Below are positions 17,333-27,110 of a stretch of DNA of 64,000 nucleotides, piece after piece. The DNA comes from J054 sp965221985 (GTDB lineage Bacteria > Pseudomonadota > Gammaproteobacteria > Steroidobacterales > GCA-2729495): assembly GCA_965221985.1 (NCBI GenBank), contig OZ244928.1, positions 496,001 through 560,000 on the forward strand, written 5' to 3'. The first letter of the stretch is position 1; every line of letters starts with the position of its first letter. The notes beneath the pieces were generated by a model that did not search any database, had not been told where the DNA came from, and saw nothing but the letters and a program-made list of their open reading frames with translations. Made by a program: the position numbers and the translations under genes.

Positions 17333-18181
17333 ATGACTATCCTCGTCATCGGCGCCACCGGCAATGTCGGTCGCCCTACAGTCGCCGGCTTAGTGAAAAA
17401 TGGCGAGTCCGTGCGCGCCTTAAGCCGATCGGAAGAAAAACTCAGCGCTATGCCTAGTGGGGTGACTGGCGCAATTGGCGATCTGGAAACCGGCGACGGG
17501 CTAGGAGCCGCCTGCACCGGCGTGGATAAGCTGTTCTTGATCACCGCAAACGGAGAAACAGAAACCAAGCGCGGACTTAATGCTGTTGAGGCGGCCAAAG
17601 CAGCCGGCGTCAAACACATCGTGTTTCTAACGGTGAATAACCCGGATAAAGAACCCGCTGTTCCGCACTACCGCGCGAAGCTGCCCATAGAAGACGCGAT
17701 ACGCGACAGCGGCATGGATTACACTTTTTTACGCCCCAATTTCTTTAATCAAACAGACTTATCCGTGATACCAGTCATCAAAGATCACGGCGTCTACTCC
17801 ATGCCCATCGGGTCCATTGGCCAGAATCGAGTGGATACCCGCGACATCGCTGATTGCGCCGTCCGCGTGTTGACGGAGAGCGGCCACGCGGGTGCCAGTT
17901 ACTCGCTGCACGGACCCGATACCATCAATGGCGCCAAAGCCGCGGCAATATACGCCGAGCACTTTGGCCGCGAAGTTCGCTACGGTGGTGACGATGTCGA
18001 TCAATGGGGCAAGCCCGTAGAAGCATTCCTCCCGCCTTGGCTACTCGACTCACTCAAGAAGATGTTTCTGGGCCAACAGCAACACGGTGGCGTAGCGGAT
18101 GCAGAAGAAATCGCTGCGTCACAGGACGCGGTAGGACATCCTCTTAGAAGCTTCGAGGCATTTGTCAAAGAACTTGGATAG
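17333..18181 (+). CDS. NmrA-like NAD(P)-binding protein (atypical SDR)
   Basis: The 282-residue protein begins ILVIGATGNVGRPTVAGL, the glycine-rich dinucleotide-binding motif of atypical short-chain dehydrogenases. It continues with a single Rossmann domain and YTFLRPNFF, typical of the NmrA/QOR2 group, whose members bind NAD(P) as quinone reductases or redox sensors. The canonical Tyr-x-x-x-Lys is not evident. It is the first gene of a long plus-strand run; the next begins 69 bases later. Confidence 0.82.
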   Translation: MTILVIGATGNVGRPTVAGLVKNGESVRALSRSEEKLSAMPSGVTGAIGDLETGDGLGAACTGVDKLFLITANGETETKRGLNAVEAAKAAGVKHIVFLTVNNPDKEPAVPHYRAKLPIEDAIRDSGMDYTFLRPNFFNQTDLSVIPVIKDHGVYSMPIGSIGQNRVDTRDIADCAVRVLTESGHAGASYSLHGPDTINGAKAAAIYAEHFGREVRYGGDDVDQWGKPVEAFLPPWLLDSLKKMFLGQQQHGGVADAEEIAASQDAVGHPLRSFEAFVKELG

Positions 18182-18250
18182 TTTCTAAGGGCGTTCCTCC
18201 TTTTCGCTGCGGTATTATGTATTTCTCATAGCCGGTAGCGGGTTGAGAAC

Positions 18251-19360
18251 ATGACATACCCAATATCTCGTCGCGAACTGCTTGCCGGTGTCGGGGCATC
18301 CGCGCTTAGCCTAATTTCCGGACAAACACTTGCCCGCGATAAGACGCCCCGGAATCTGCGCGCGGGCTTGGTGCGAATCATCGCCAACGAGAATCCCTAC
18401 GGGCCATCACTGAAAGCCCTCGCCGCGTATAACGCCGCTGGCGGCGAATCCTGGCAGTACTCTACGCGCCGTGAAGTGGAACTCAAAAAGCTTATCGCCA
18501 AACGCGAAGGCGTAAGCGAAAAACAAGTCATGATTGCGGCGGGGTCCACCGAAGTTCTAAGGGCCGCCGCGCTGGCCTTTGGCCTCGGCGGTGGAAATGT
18601 CATCTGCGCCAAACCGAGCTTTAGTTTCCTGCGTAACTATGCCTTGCGACTTGGTTGCAGCGCGAGGGAAGTCCCGCTGGACGCAAATATGCGCCATGAC
18701 CTGGTTGCCATGTCCGAGGCGGTTAACTCAGCGACAAAAATGATCTACGTCTGTAATCCGAACAATCCTACCGGAACGTTGTTGGAGGGCGAAGAGATCA
18801 ACGCATTTATCAAAAGAGTTTCTTCGCAAGTGCCGGTGCTCGTGGATGAAGCCTATTTGGACATCTGGGACAAGGAGCTAAAAGACTCGGCCACAGCTAA
18901 CGTACGCGCCGGCGATTCAGTTATCGTGACACGTACCTTTTCTAAACTGCATGGCCTGGCGGGACTCAGAATTGGCTACGCCATCGGCCATGCTGATCTG
19001 ATTGGCAGGCTGGAATCACTCCGTATGTCGATACTAAACCTGCCTGGCATACAAGCTGCCACCGCCAGCTATCTTGACGAAGCATTTCAAGATTTCAGCC
19101 GAGCAAAAATCAAAGAGGCCGTGCACATCACCGAAGAAGCTTTGGAGGATCTCGGCCGACCTTACGCTCGCACGCGAGGCAATTTCATTCTATTCGATAC
19201 TGGCGACTCGGCGGCCAAATTCATGCGGGCGATGCGCCAACGCGGCTTCCTGACAGGCTTGAGCTTCCCACCCTATAAAACCTGGAGCCGCGTGAGCATG
19301 GGCACGACGGAGCAGATGTCTAATTTTACCGTCGCGCTGCGCGAGCATTTTCATGGCTGA
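18251..19360 (+). CDS. HisC-like class I/II aminotransferase with Tat signal peptide
   Basis: The 369-residue protein starts ISRRELLAGVGASALSLISG, a twin-arginine signal, so it should be folded with its cofactor and exported to the periplasm. The catalytic region matches histidinol-phosphate aminotransferases: ENPYGPS near residue 47, NPNNPTG, DEAYLD, and the PLP lysine in TFSKLHGLAGLRIGY. Cytoplasmic HisC has no such signal and sits in the his operon, so this is unlikely to be the biosynthetic enzyme. A second Tat-type PLP enzyme lies at 25761-27089. The substrate is unknown. Confidence 0.85.
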   Translation: MTYPISRRELLAGVGASALSLISGQTLARDKTPRNLRAGLVRIIANENPYGPSLKALAAYNAAGGESWQYSTRREVELKKLIAKREGVSEKQVMIAAGSTEVLRAAALAFGLGGGNVICAKPSFSFLRNYALRLGCSAREVPLDANMRHDLVAMSEAVNSATKMIYVCNPNNPTGTLLEGEEINAFIKRVSSQVPVLVDEAYLDIWDKELKDSATANVRAGDSVIVTRTFSKLHGLAGLRIGYAIGHADLIGRLESLRMSILNLPGIQAATASYLDEAFQDFSRAKIKEAVHITEEALEDLGRPYARTRGNFILFDTGDSAAKFMRAMRQRGFLTGLSFPPYKTWSRVSMGTTEQMSNFTVALREHFHG

Positions 19361-19585
19361 ACAGAACTGACCTAACGCAAAAACGGCGTCGAACCGCAAT
19401 TTCTGCTACATTTTTCGAAACGTGATTTGACCCCTTAAATTCCCCAATCATTGTCGCAAGGAAGTCCTCGTCACGGAGTCTGGATGAGAACGTCGCAGCC
19501 ACTAAGCGGCCCTTGGCATCAAAACCAACCGCGGCGCTGCCAGGAACTCTCTACACTGCCCAGCACAACAACATAGGGGGATGCC

Positions 19586-20308
19586 ATGGGGCTATTGTCT
19601 GCTGCTTTTCTTGTCGTTGCTGCCATCGATTTCGCCGTGCTTATCTGGGCGGTTTGGATTTACCAGAAATATCCCAGCACTCCGCTTTGGCTAGCCACTG
19701 TGCCCTTTGGTCTGCTGTGGTATGACAACGTGGTGATTGGACTGGGCAGCACACTCGGTGAAGGCGAGCTACTGATCAATCTCAACACCATCCGTTTCCT
19801 CGCCCACTATGTTTTCTTGCCCTTCGCCATCGTAGCCTTGGCGGCGCTGGCCCGGCACGCGGGCTTCAGGTGGGCACAGCCCTGGTATTTTATGGCTGCC
19901 TTCGCCACGCTCGCTATGTATTTCATCCTGCATGATCTCTTCCTCTTCAAAAACTCCAACTTCTACCCGTCTTGCTTTGCCGACACCCTGCGTTACACCA
20001 CCGCGATCCGCGAGTACACGGCGTGCTCGCCCGATGCCTTGATCGGTGCGGGTGCAGGCATCCCGCCCATCCCGGCCATCACCCTGAGCAATCTGCAAAT
20101 CCTTTTCGGTGCTTATCTCTGGTGGAAGGTCGGCTTCAAGTGGCTGTTCTTGGTGTCGGTCTTGGTGCTGGGACTATTCGCCATTCCCTATGCAGCCACC
20201 GGCGGCATCTTCAGCAACATTGGTGAGCCCATCATCAGCGGCATGCTGCTGATCACCATCGTCTGGGTCACGAAAAATAGGGATCGAAGCGATTTTCTGA
20301 GGGTTTAG
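19586..20308 (+). CDS. Seven-segment membrane protein of unknown function
   Basis: The 240-residue protein has about seven hydrophobic helices. One loop (about 128-152) holds two cysteines (NFYPSCFADTLRY and EYTACSPDA) that could be extracytoplasmic and disulfide-bonded. AGGGGG lies 5 bases upstream of ATG 19586. I recognise no family. It is 23 bases upstream of the nitrilase-fold gene and probably co-transcribed with it. Confidence 0.65.
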   Translation: MGLLSAAFLVVAAIDFAVLIWAVWIYQKYPSTPLWLATVPFGLLWYDNVVIGLGSTLGEGELLINLNTIRFLAHYVFLPFAIVALAALARHAGFRWAQPWYFMAAFATLAMYFILHDLFLFKNSNFYPSCFADTLRYTTAIREYTACSPDALIGAGAGIPPIPAITLSNLQILFGAYLWWKVGFKWLFLVSVLVLGLFAIPYAATGGIFSNIGEPIISGMLLITIVWVTKNRDRSDFLRV

Positions 20309-20331
20309 CGAGTTGTGCAGGGAGCCTTGCC

Positions 20332-21468
20332 ATGACAAAAAAATTGAGTAAGCGGGAACTATTAGCGGGCGCCGCATCGATTACCGGAGGTAGCACTCTG
20401 CTGGGATTATCGGCCAAGTCTGCACCTGTCGATGCGGTAGTTTCAGTCCCCGCCAACGGCCGCGCCTATAGCCGGGTCGAATTGCAGCAGGACATCGTTA
20501 CTGTGTCCGCCGTCCAATCAAGGGTGCGTGCCGTCAATGGCAAGAATCCACAAAAAGGCATACGCGCAAACCTCGACCATATGCTCGAGCTCATTGATAA
20601 GGCGCAATTCTTCGGCGGCAAAAAAGATCTGCTGTGTTTTCACGAATTCCCGCTACAGGGCTGGAACCCCTGGGACCGTAAGGAACTAGAAAGACTATCC
20701 ATCGAAGTGCCGGGGCCAGAAACCGAGGAGATCTCGGCAAAGGCTCGTCAGCATGGCTGCTATATCAAGTTCGGTGCCTATGTTGTCGACCCGGATTGGC
20801 CCGGCCACATTCTCAGCGTCACCAGCATTATCGGACCGGATGGAGAAATCATCGCCCGCGACTGGAAAGCACGAAACATCAAGGGCGTGTTCACGGGCTT
20901 CGAATTGTTGACAACGACAGTCTATAACGTGCTCGATCGCTATATTGAAATGTACGGCGCGGATGCGGTCATTCCGGTGCATCGCACACCGATTGGTAAT
21001 TTAGCTGTGTCCTCTACGCAGTTAGAGCCGGAGCTATTTCGCGCCATGGCATTGAAAGGCGCCGAGATAATTCTACGCACCGCAACCGGCGGCTTCGTTA
21101 AAGAAGACATGCAAATGTGCGCGCGCTACAACCAGGTTTACACATTAATTGTTAATAACGCTGCCTCGCCGGATAACCCGGGTTTCATGGACGATGCCAA
21201 CGGTGGTGCCGGCGGTTCGGCAATCTACGGACCGCGTGGCGAAGAACTCGCCATGGCCAACTCGAAATTTGAACAACAGGTCGTGGCGCGCCTACCAATG
21301 GCAAGCTACCGTGGCCGACATCGCATTCCGGATGTGCATTGGGCCTTGTACGCACCGATATTTAACGCTTACCAGCCCCGTTATCGGCCGGACCTATTTC
21401 AGGACTATTCGCCCACTGATCTGCTGGACGCAAAGCGCTATCTAGACGAACAGGACAACTGGAACTGA
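20332..21468 (+). CDS. Exported nitrilase-superfamily protein lacking the catalytic cysteine
   Basis: The 378-residue protein has an N-terminal KRELLAGAASITGG stretch resembling a Tat signal (Lys-Arg instead of Arg-Arg). The nitrilase fold is clear: Glu in FHEFPLQGW, Lys in DWKARNIKG, and the elbow region IGNLAVSSTQLEPELFRAM. At the position of the nucleophilic cysteine this protein has serine. The related protein at 53897-55111 has cysteine there (GTICCSDGEYPE). Both share a LDRYIEMYG / YDRWVELYG segment, so they belong to one subgroup. It may be inactive, a binding protein, or use serine. AGGGAG precedes ATG 20332 at 8 bases. Confidence 0.8.
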   Translation: MTKKLSKRELLAGAASITGGSTLLGLSAKSAPVDAVVSVPANGRAYSRVELQQDIVTVSAVQSRVRAVNGKNPQKGIRANLDHMLELIDKAQFFGGKKDLLCFHEFPLQGWNPWDRKELERLSIEVPGPETEEISAKARQHGCYIKFGAYVVDPDWPGHILSVTSIIGPDGEIIARDWKARNIKGVFTGFELLTTTVYNVLDRYIEMYGADAVIPVHRTPIGNLAVSSTQLEPELFRAMALKGAEIILRTATGGFVKEDMQMCARYNQVYTLIVNNAASPDNPGFMDDANGGAGGSAIYGPRGEELAMANSKFEQQVVARLPMASYRGRHRIPDVHWALYAPIFNAYQPRYRPDLFQDYSPTDLLDAKRYLDEQDNWN

Positions 21469-21563
21469 TTACGTTTCCATCCAACGGCCTAACTACCGGC
21501 GAATCACGCCGCCCGGCTGGACTACGCTAAACTTGGCGGCCTTTCGTCGACAAGATCACCTCC

Positions 21564-22697
21564 GTGCCCCGATCCTATCCCGTCTGCAGGCCACAACGGC
21601 TCCTAACGCCTGTGCTGCTGAGCGTGCTCGCTGCCTGTGGCTTAGATGCGCCCGCGCCAACGGCAAGCTCTTCGGCAAGCTTGGTAGTAACAACGGTAAG
21701 CGCGCAAACTCGCGATATTGTTCGCGAATTGGTCGCTTCGGGTTCCGTGGCGGCCTGGCAGGAAATGAGCTTGGGTGTAGAGCTTTCTGGCATTCGTGCA
21801 GCCGAAGTACTGGTGGAAGTAGGCGACGTGGTCGAGTCCGATCAGACGCTGCTAAGGCTGGACAGTCGGACATTGCAGGTCCAAGCACGGCAGGCTGAGG
21901 CAAGTCTGGCGCAGGCGAGAGCCGGACTGGAATTGGCGCGCGCCAATGCAAATCGCGCCGAGTCCCTAGTCGAACAAGGTCTGGTATCCACCAGCGAACT
22001 CGATCAGCTGCGCGCGGATCTGCTCAGTGCGAAAGCACAACTAACGACCGCCCAGGCTAATCTTGAAGAGGCTCGCCTGCGACTCAGCTTCGCGACTCTC
22101 AAAGCTCCAGACGCCGGAGTCATTTCAGCGCGGGCGGTACAACCCGGCCAGGTAGTCAGTGCAGGCAATGAACTGCTGCGGCTTATCCGCCAAGGTCGAC
22201 TCGAGTGGCGCGCTGAATTGGCCGAGCGTGATCTGACCCGCGTGCAGAAAGGTGCGAAATTAATTCTTACCGCGCCTAGCGGTGAATCCGTTAAGGGCGT
22301 GGTCCGCAACGTCTCACCCGCGGTAGACCCGGAAAGTCGCAACGGTCTGCTGTATGCGGACCTGGCCGAGCCGGGTGCCCTCCGTGCGGGTATGTTTGCC
22401 CAGGGACGCATCCTTCTGGGCGAAGCAGCCACGCAAGTGCTTCCCCGCGAGTCAGTCGTTTTCCGGGACGGATTTCCATATGTATTCGTAGTTAGCCCCC
22501 TGGCCGATGATAAAGATGGATTGCTACAGGTGGAACGCCGGCGCATTGGAACGGGAATCCGACAAGGCAATCTAGTGGAAGTGCTCAGCGGATTGATGGA
22601 TGGAGAAAGAGTGGTCCGCCGCGGTGCCGGTTTTTTAAGTGACGGCGACATTGTGCGCGAAGCCACCAATACTGAGGACGCGGTCACAGCGCGGTGA
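21564..22697 (+). CDS. RND efflux periplasmic adaptor (membrane fusion lipoprotein)
   Basis: The 377-residue protein has the lipobox VLAAC (Cys25), a barrel-sandwich domain (VLVEVGDVVESDQTLLRLD), a coiled-coil hairpin of about 85-160 rich in Ala, Leu, Glu and Gln, then the second half of the lipoyl domain (LKAPDAGVISARAVQPGQVV) and a beta-barrel. It bridges the inner-membrane pump to an outer-membrane channel. The start is GTG 21564. The pump gene begins 19 bases after its stop. No TolC-type channel gene is present in the window. Confidence 0.9.
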   Translation: MPRSYPVCRPQRLLTPVLLSVLAACGLDAPAPTASSSASLVVTTVSAQTRDIVRELVASGSVAAWQEMSLGVELSGIRAAEVLVEVGDVVESDQTLLRLDSRTLQVQARQAEASLAQARAGLELARANANRAESLVEQGLVSTSELDQLRADLLSAKAQLTTAQANLEEARLRLSFATLKAPDAGVISARAVQPGQVVSAGNELLRLIRQGRLEWRAELAERDLTRVQKGAKLILTAPSGESVKGVVRNVSPAVDPESRNGLLYADLAEPGALRAGMFAQGRILLGEAATQVLPRESVVFRDGFPYVFVVSPLADDKDGLLQVERRRIGTGIRQGNLVEVLSGLMDGERVVRRGAGFLSDGDIVREATNTEDAVTAR

Positions 22698-22716
22698 CCA
22701 TCGTGGCAAAAAAGTC

Positions 22717-25700
22717 GTGAACGTTTCCCGCTGGGGCATAAGATATCCCGTCGCCGCCATCATCATTTTTGTCGTGATGTGTTTGGCCGGCCTAGTCGGA
22801 TGGCGAAGCTTGGCTATTTCCGTTTTACCCGACTTCAAAGTGCCAGAAATAACCGTCAACGTGACCCTTCCCGGTGCCACCCCCGCCCAGATGGAGACCG
22901 ACGTTACACGGAAAATTGAAGATGCCCTGGCAACGCTCGTGGACGTCGACAAGATTCTATCCACCATCACTGAAGGCCGCTCCGCCACGCGTATTCAGTT
23001 CGACCTGGATCGCGACATGAATTTGGCCATTGAGCAAGCCCGCGACGCGGTGGACCGCATTCGTGCCGACCTACCCGTGGAAATAGACGAGCCTGAAGTC
23101 GCCCGGGTCAATGCCATTGGTGGCACCCTCTTATCGTACGCGCTCATCTCCGATCGCCTAGGCGCCGACGAGTTGAGCTGGTTTGTGGACGATACCGTGC
23201 GCAAAGCCATGTTCGACGTGCCGGGTATGGGTGAATTTTTTCGGGTGGGCGGTGTAGACCGCGAAGTGCGCGTGGCCCTGCGGCCGGATGTATTGCAGGC
23301 CTATGGCATCACAGCCGGCACCGTTTCCGCTCAACTTGCGCGCATACAAGTGGAACTATCCGGCGGCCGCACAACCCTTGGCGGTGGACAACAATCAGTC
23401 CGTACCTTGGCAGCCGTCAAAAGTGCGGCCGAACTTGAGAGCTTCCCCATCTCGCTGCCCGATGGGCGCTCGGTACGACTTTCGGATATCGCCACCGTCA
23501 CCGATACCGTTGCCGAACCCACGGATATGGCGCTCTTGAATGGCAAAGAAGTTGTTTCCTTTGCCATGCAACGTGCCAAGGGCACCAGTGAAGTGGCCGT
23601 GGGTCACCGAATTCGCGCAGCCGTCGAAAAACTCCGCACCGCTCACCCGCATATACGGTTTGTAGAGGTGGACTCGCAAATCGAAGCGCCACAAAACTCC
23701 TACCGCGCATCGCTCGTCATGTTGCTTGAAGGCGCCATACTAGCTGTTGCCGTCGTGTGGTTTTTTCTGCGCGACTGGCGCGCCACATGGATCTGCGCCG
23801 TGGCTCTTCCGCTGTCAGTAATTCCCACTTTTGCCATGATGAGTTGGTTCGGCTTCAGCCTCAATCTGCTCTCCTTGCTTGCTTTCGCCGTGGTCATCGG
23901 CATTTTGGTGGACGATGCCATTGTTGAGGTAGAAAACATTGCCCGCCATCGCGCCATGGGAAAGTCTGCCGAAGCGGCCGCCATCGATGCCACGGATGAG
24001 ATTGGCCTAGCGGTCATTGCTACCTCCGTTACCCTGGCCGCCGTGTTTGTACCGGTCGCCTTTATCCCTGGCGAGGTTGGATTGTTCTTTAGTGAATTCG
24101 GCTGGACTGCCGCGACAGCCGTGCTGTGCTCTCTGCTCGTCGCGCGCCTACTAACACCGATGCTGGCAGCCCGTTACCTAGGCAAAATGCGCAGCGAACA
24201 CAAAGACCCGGCCTGGATGGATCGCTACCTGCGCTGGGTGCACGCCGCGCTTCGGCATCGCGGGCGTACGCTGACGGCAGCCCTGGGGATATTCCTAGCC
24301 TCTCTGGCACTGGTACCTTTGATCCCGACGACTTTCCTACCGCCCCAAGACGCCACTAACATCCAGTTAGTCATGGAACTCGCGCCTGGCGTAAGCCTGG
24401 AGGATACCGCCGCGGCCTCGGAAGAAGTGCGTGCGCGATTGGCGAGCATACCCGAAGTCATTAGCGTATTCACACGCGTCGGCGCAGTTTCAGGTTTGGG
24501 CTATGAGGGCGGATTTAACAAGGACAGCCGCAAGGCCACTCTGATCGCGAGCTTCGATCAAGATAGTAATAAGAGTGTGGTCGAACTAGAAAACGAGATC
24601 CGCGCCCAGCTGATTAATTTACCCGGTGTACGCTTTGCCTTCTCCGGCGTTGGGCCCGGCCGCAAACTCGACGTGGTCTTAGCTGGGCAGGACCCTGGCC
24701 TCTTGCTGAACGTCGCGCGCCGTGTAGAAGCCGAAGTCCGCGCAGTGCACGGGCTGGGCAGCGTTAGTTCATCGGCATCACTACTAGAACCCCAAGTATT
24801 CATCATTCCCGATATGGCCCGCGCCGCGGATTTAGGAGTTGCCACTGCCGACATTGCCGAAGCCGCACGCATCGCGACTTCCGGTGACTTTCGTCAAAAA
24901 CTGGCCAAACTCAATTTGCCGGAGCGGCAAATCCCCATTCGCGTGCAGCTAGACGAAGAAGCCTTTATGGATGTGACACAGCTGGGCCTGTTGCGGGTGC
25001 CTTCGCGCAACGGCAGCGTGCCACTGAATGCCGTGGCCACCATAACCGAAGGCAGCGGCCCAGCGCAGATCGACCGCCTCAACCGTGAGCGAAAAATTGC
25101 CATCACCGCCGAAACCAACGGCCAGCCCGTGGGCTTACTGCTGGAAAAAATCAACAGCTTGTCGTCACTGAAAAATTTGCCACCGGGGGTGAGGTTTGTA
25201 CCAACGGGTGACGTCGAGGCACTGGGCGAATTACTCCTAGGCTTCTTAGTCGCTATCCTCGCTGGCTTAGTCAGCATTTATGTGGTTCTACTACTCCTTT
25301 TTCACAGTACATCACAACCAATCGTCATTCTTGCCGCCGTGCCCTTATGTGGAGCGGGAGCATTCGGCGCGCTCTTGCTAAGCGGCTACGCGCTATCTTT
25401 ACCGGCACTCGTCGGCCTGCTGACGCTATCCGGCATCGCGGTCAAGAATTCTATCCTGATTGTCGACTACGCAATCATCGGCGAACGTGCGGGCCTTAAC
25501 CGTCACGCTGCGCTGCTTGATGCTTGCCATAAACGCGCCCGTCCTGTGATCATGACCACCGTCGCCATGGGCGCTGGTATGCTGCCCATAGCCCTAGGTT
25601 TCGGCGCGGATGGCAACTTTCGCGCGCCTTTGGGCGTCGCGGTTATCGGCGGCTTGTTGACCTCAACGCTGTTGTCGCTAATTGTCGTGCCGGCGGCCTA

Positions 25701-25764
25701 TTCGTTGATGGCCAGTTTGCGGGATCGGTTGCGAGGTGCAAAGACGGAACTGGTGGTAACGTGA
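22717..25764 (+). CDS. RND efflux transporter permease (AcrB/HAE1-like)
   Basis: The 1015-residue inner-membrane pump shows the usual duplicated layout: a helix near residue 10-30, a large periplasmic loop, a helix bundle with GILVDDAIVEVENI (the paired proton-relay aspartates in segment 4), a second periplasmic loop and the final helices. I place the start at GTG 22717 (VNVSRWGIRYPVAA), which matches the usual N-terminus. The longer open frame would overlap the adaptor gene. Its last codons overlap the start of the class V aminotransferase gene (25761), suggesting translational coupling. Confidence 0.93.
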   Translation: MNVSRWGIRYPVAAIIIFVVMCLAGLVGWRSLAISVLPDFKVPEITVNVTLPGATPAQMETDVTRKIEDALATLVDVDKILSTITEGRSATRIQFDLDRDMNLAIEQARDAVDRIRADLPVEIDEPEVARVNAIGGTLLSYALISDRLGADELSWFVDDTVRKAMFDVPGMGEFFRVGGVDREVRVALRPDVLQAYGITAGTVSAQLARIQVELSGGRTTLGGGQQSVRTLAAVKSAAELESFPISLPDGRSVRLSDIATVTDTVAEPTDMALLNGKEVVSFAMQRAKGTSEVAVGHRIRAAVEKLRTAHPHIRFVEVDSQIEAPQNSYRASLVMLLEGAILAVAVVWFFLRDWRATWICAVALPLSVIPTFAMMSWFGFSLNLLSLLAFAVVIGILVDDAIVEVENIARHRAMGKSAEAAAIDATDEIGLAVIATSVTLAAVFVPVAFIPGEVGLFFSEFGWTAATAVLCSLLVARLLTPMLAARYLGKMRSEHKDPAWMDRYLRWVHAALRHRGRTLTAALGIFLASLALVPLIPTTFLPPQDATNIQLVMELAPGVSLEDTAAASEEVRARLASIPEVISVFTRVGAVSGLGYEGGFNKDSRKATLIASFDQDSNKSVVELENEIRAQLINLPGVRFAFSGVGPGRKLDVVLAGQDPGLLLNVARRVEAEVRAVHGLGSVSSSASLLEPQVFIIPDMARAADLGVATADIAEAARIATSGDFRQKLAKLNLPERQIPIRVQLDEEAFMDVTQLGLLRVPSRNGSVPLNAVATITEGSGPAQIDRLNRERKIAITAETNGQPVGLLLEKINSLSSLKNLPPGVRFVPTGDVEALGELLLGFLVAILAGLVSIYVVLLLLFHSTSQPIVILAAVPLCGAGAFGALLLSGYALSLPALVGLLTLSGIAVKNSILIVDYAIIGERAGLNRHAALLDACHKRARPVIMTTVAMGAGMLPIALGFGADGNFRAPLGVAVIGGLLTSTLLSLIVVPAAYSLMASLRDRLRGAKTELVVT

Positions 25765-27089
25765 CGACAAGAAACAAAATCAACATAGGCCGACGCAACT
25801 TTATTCGCGGCACGACACTAGCTAGCGCCGCGGCCGTGACTGGCCTTCCCGCTGCGCATGGTTTCGACAATAGTGCAATTACTGTAATAGAACGGCCTCC
25901 CGGCGCGCCTGATACGATAGCCAAGGACGAGAGTTTCTGGCGAAAGGTCTCGTCTCTCTACAATGTAGATACGCAGATTACAAACCTAGAAAACGGCTAT
26001 TGGGGCGTTATGCCACAACAGCTATTGGCTGAATACCAAGCACACACCGCGCGAGTTAACCGGGCTAACGCGAGTTACGCGCGCAAGCAATTTTACGTCG
26101 ACTATCGCGGCTATCGAGCACGTGCGGCAGAAGAACTGGGCGTTAATACCGACGAAATCATGTTCACGCGTGGGGCGACAGAAGCCTTACAGAATTTGAT
26201 TGCTAACTACAATTTGCTTAAGCCAGGCGATGCGGTGATGTATGCCGATCTCGATTACTCTGGTATGCAGGAAACCATGGACTGGCTAGCCGAGCGCCGC
26301 AGTGTTTCCGTGCTTCGTTTTGATATTCCAGAACCTGCCCATCATGATGCGGTACTTGCAAAGTATGAGCAGATGCTGACTGAGAACCCAAAGCTGCGCC
26401 TGCTACTCCTGACGCATGTCAGCAACCGAACCGGGCTGGTCATGCCGGTAGCCGAAATTGCCGCCATGGCCAAACTACACAAGGTCGATATCATCTTGGA
26501 TGCGGCGCATTCTTTTGGGCATCTAGATTACAAAGTAGATGACCTGAATATCGATTTCATGGGAATTAATTTCCACAAATGGATGGGCGCACCGCTAGGG
26601 TCCGGACTGATGTACATCCGCAAGAATCGATTGCAGGACATCGATCCTTGCTACGGCAACAAAAGCTTTCCGAGTGACAACATCCTTTCTAGGGCCTCCA
26701 GCGGGACCTCAAACTTCGCCGCCTTTATGGTGATTCCTTCAGCACTAGATTTTCATCAGCAGCTAGGACCAGCCTACAAAGAGGCCCGACTTCGCTACCT
26801 GCGCAACCGCTGGGTTGCCGGCGTGCGGGATTTACCACAAGTCGAAATACTCACGCCCGACGATCCCCGCATGACGGGCGCGCTGACCGCCTTCCGTATC
26901 AAAGGCCGCGGCAGCCGCGCCGAAAACCGGGCCATTGCCGCGGAACTCCTTGAGAAACACCGTATCTTTACCGTTTGGCGGGATGGTGTTGCCGGGGGCG
27001 ATTGCGTTCGCGTAACACCGGGCATCTATACTCTGGCGGATGATGTGGACAGACTAGCCCAGGCGCTGCATGCCGTTGTGGGCAGCTAA
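25761..27089 (+). CDS. Class V PLP enzyme (isopenicillin-N epimerase-like) with Tat-type signal
   Basis: The 442-residue protein starts INIGRRNFIRGTTLASAAAV, a twin-arginine signal. The fold is aminotransferase class V: FTRGATEALQNL, LDAAHSFGHLD, and the cofactor lysine in NFHKWMGAPLGSG. Members act as cysteine desulfurases, epimerases or aminotransferases; this branch resembles isopenicillin-N epimerases without proving that activity. GTG 25761 overlaps the RND permease stop codon by 4 bases, so pump and enzyme are made together. Export of two PLP enzymes from one region is unusual. Confidence 0.85.
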   Translation: MTTRNKINIGRRNFIRGTTLASAAAVTGLPAAHGFDNSAITVIERPPGAPDTIAKDESFWRKVSSLYNVDTQITNLENGYWGVMPQQLLAEYQAHTARVNRANASYARKQFYVDYRGYRARAAEELGVNTDEIMFTRGATEALQNLIANYNLLKPGDAVMYADLDYSGMQETMDWLAERRSVSVLRFDIPEPAHHDAVLAKYEQMLTENPKLRLLLLTHVSNRTGLVMPVAEIAAMAKLHKVDIILDAAHSFGHLDYKVDDLNIDFMGINFHKWMGAPLGSGLMYIRKNRLQDIDPCYGNKSFPSDNILSRASSGTSNFAAFMVIPSALDFHQQLGPAYKEARLRYLRNRWVAGVRDLPQVEILTPDDPRMTGALTAFRIKGRGSRAENRAIAAELLEKHRIFTVWRDGVAGGDCVRVTPGIYTLADDVDRLAQALHAVVGS

Positions 27090-27110
27090 TTTGATGAGTC
27101 ACAGTAAATT

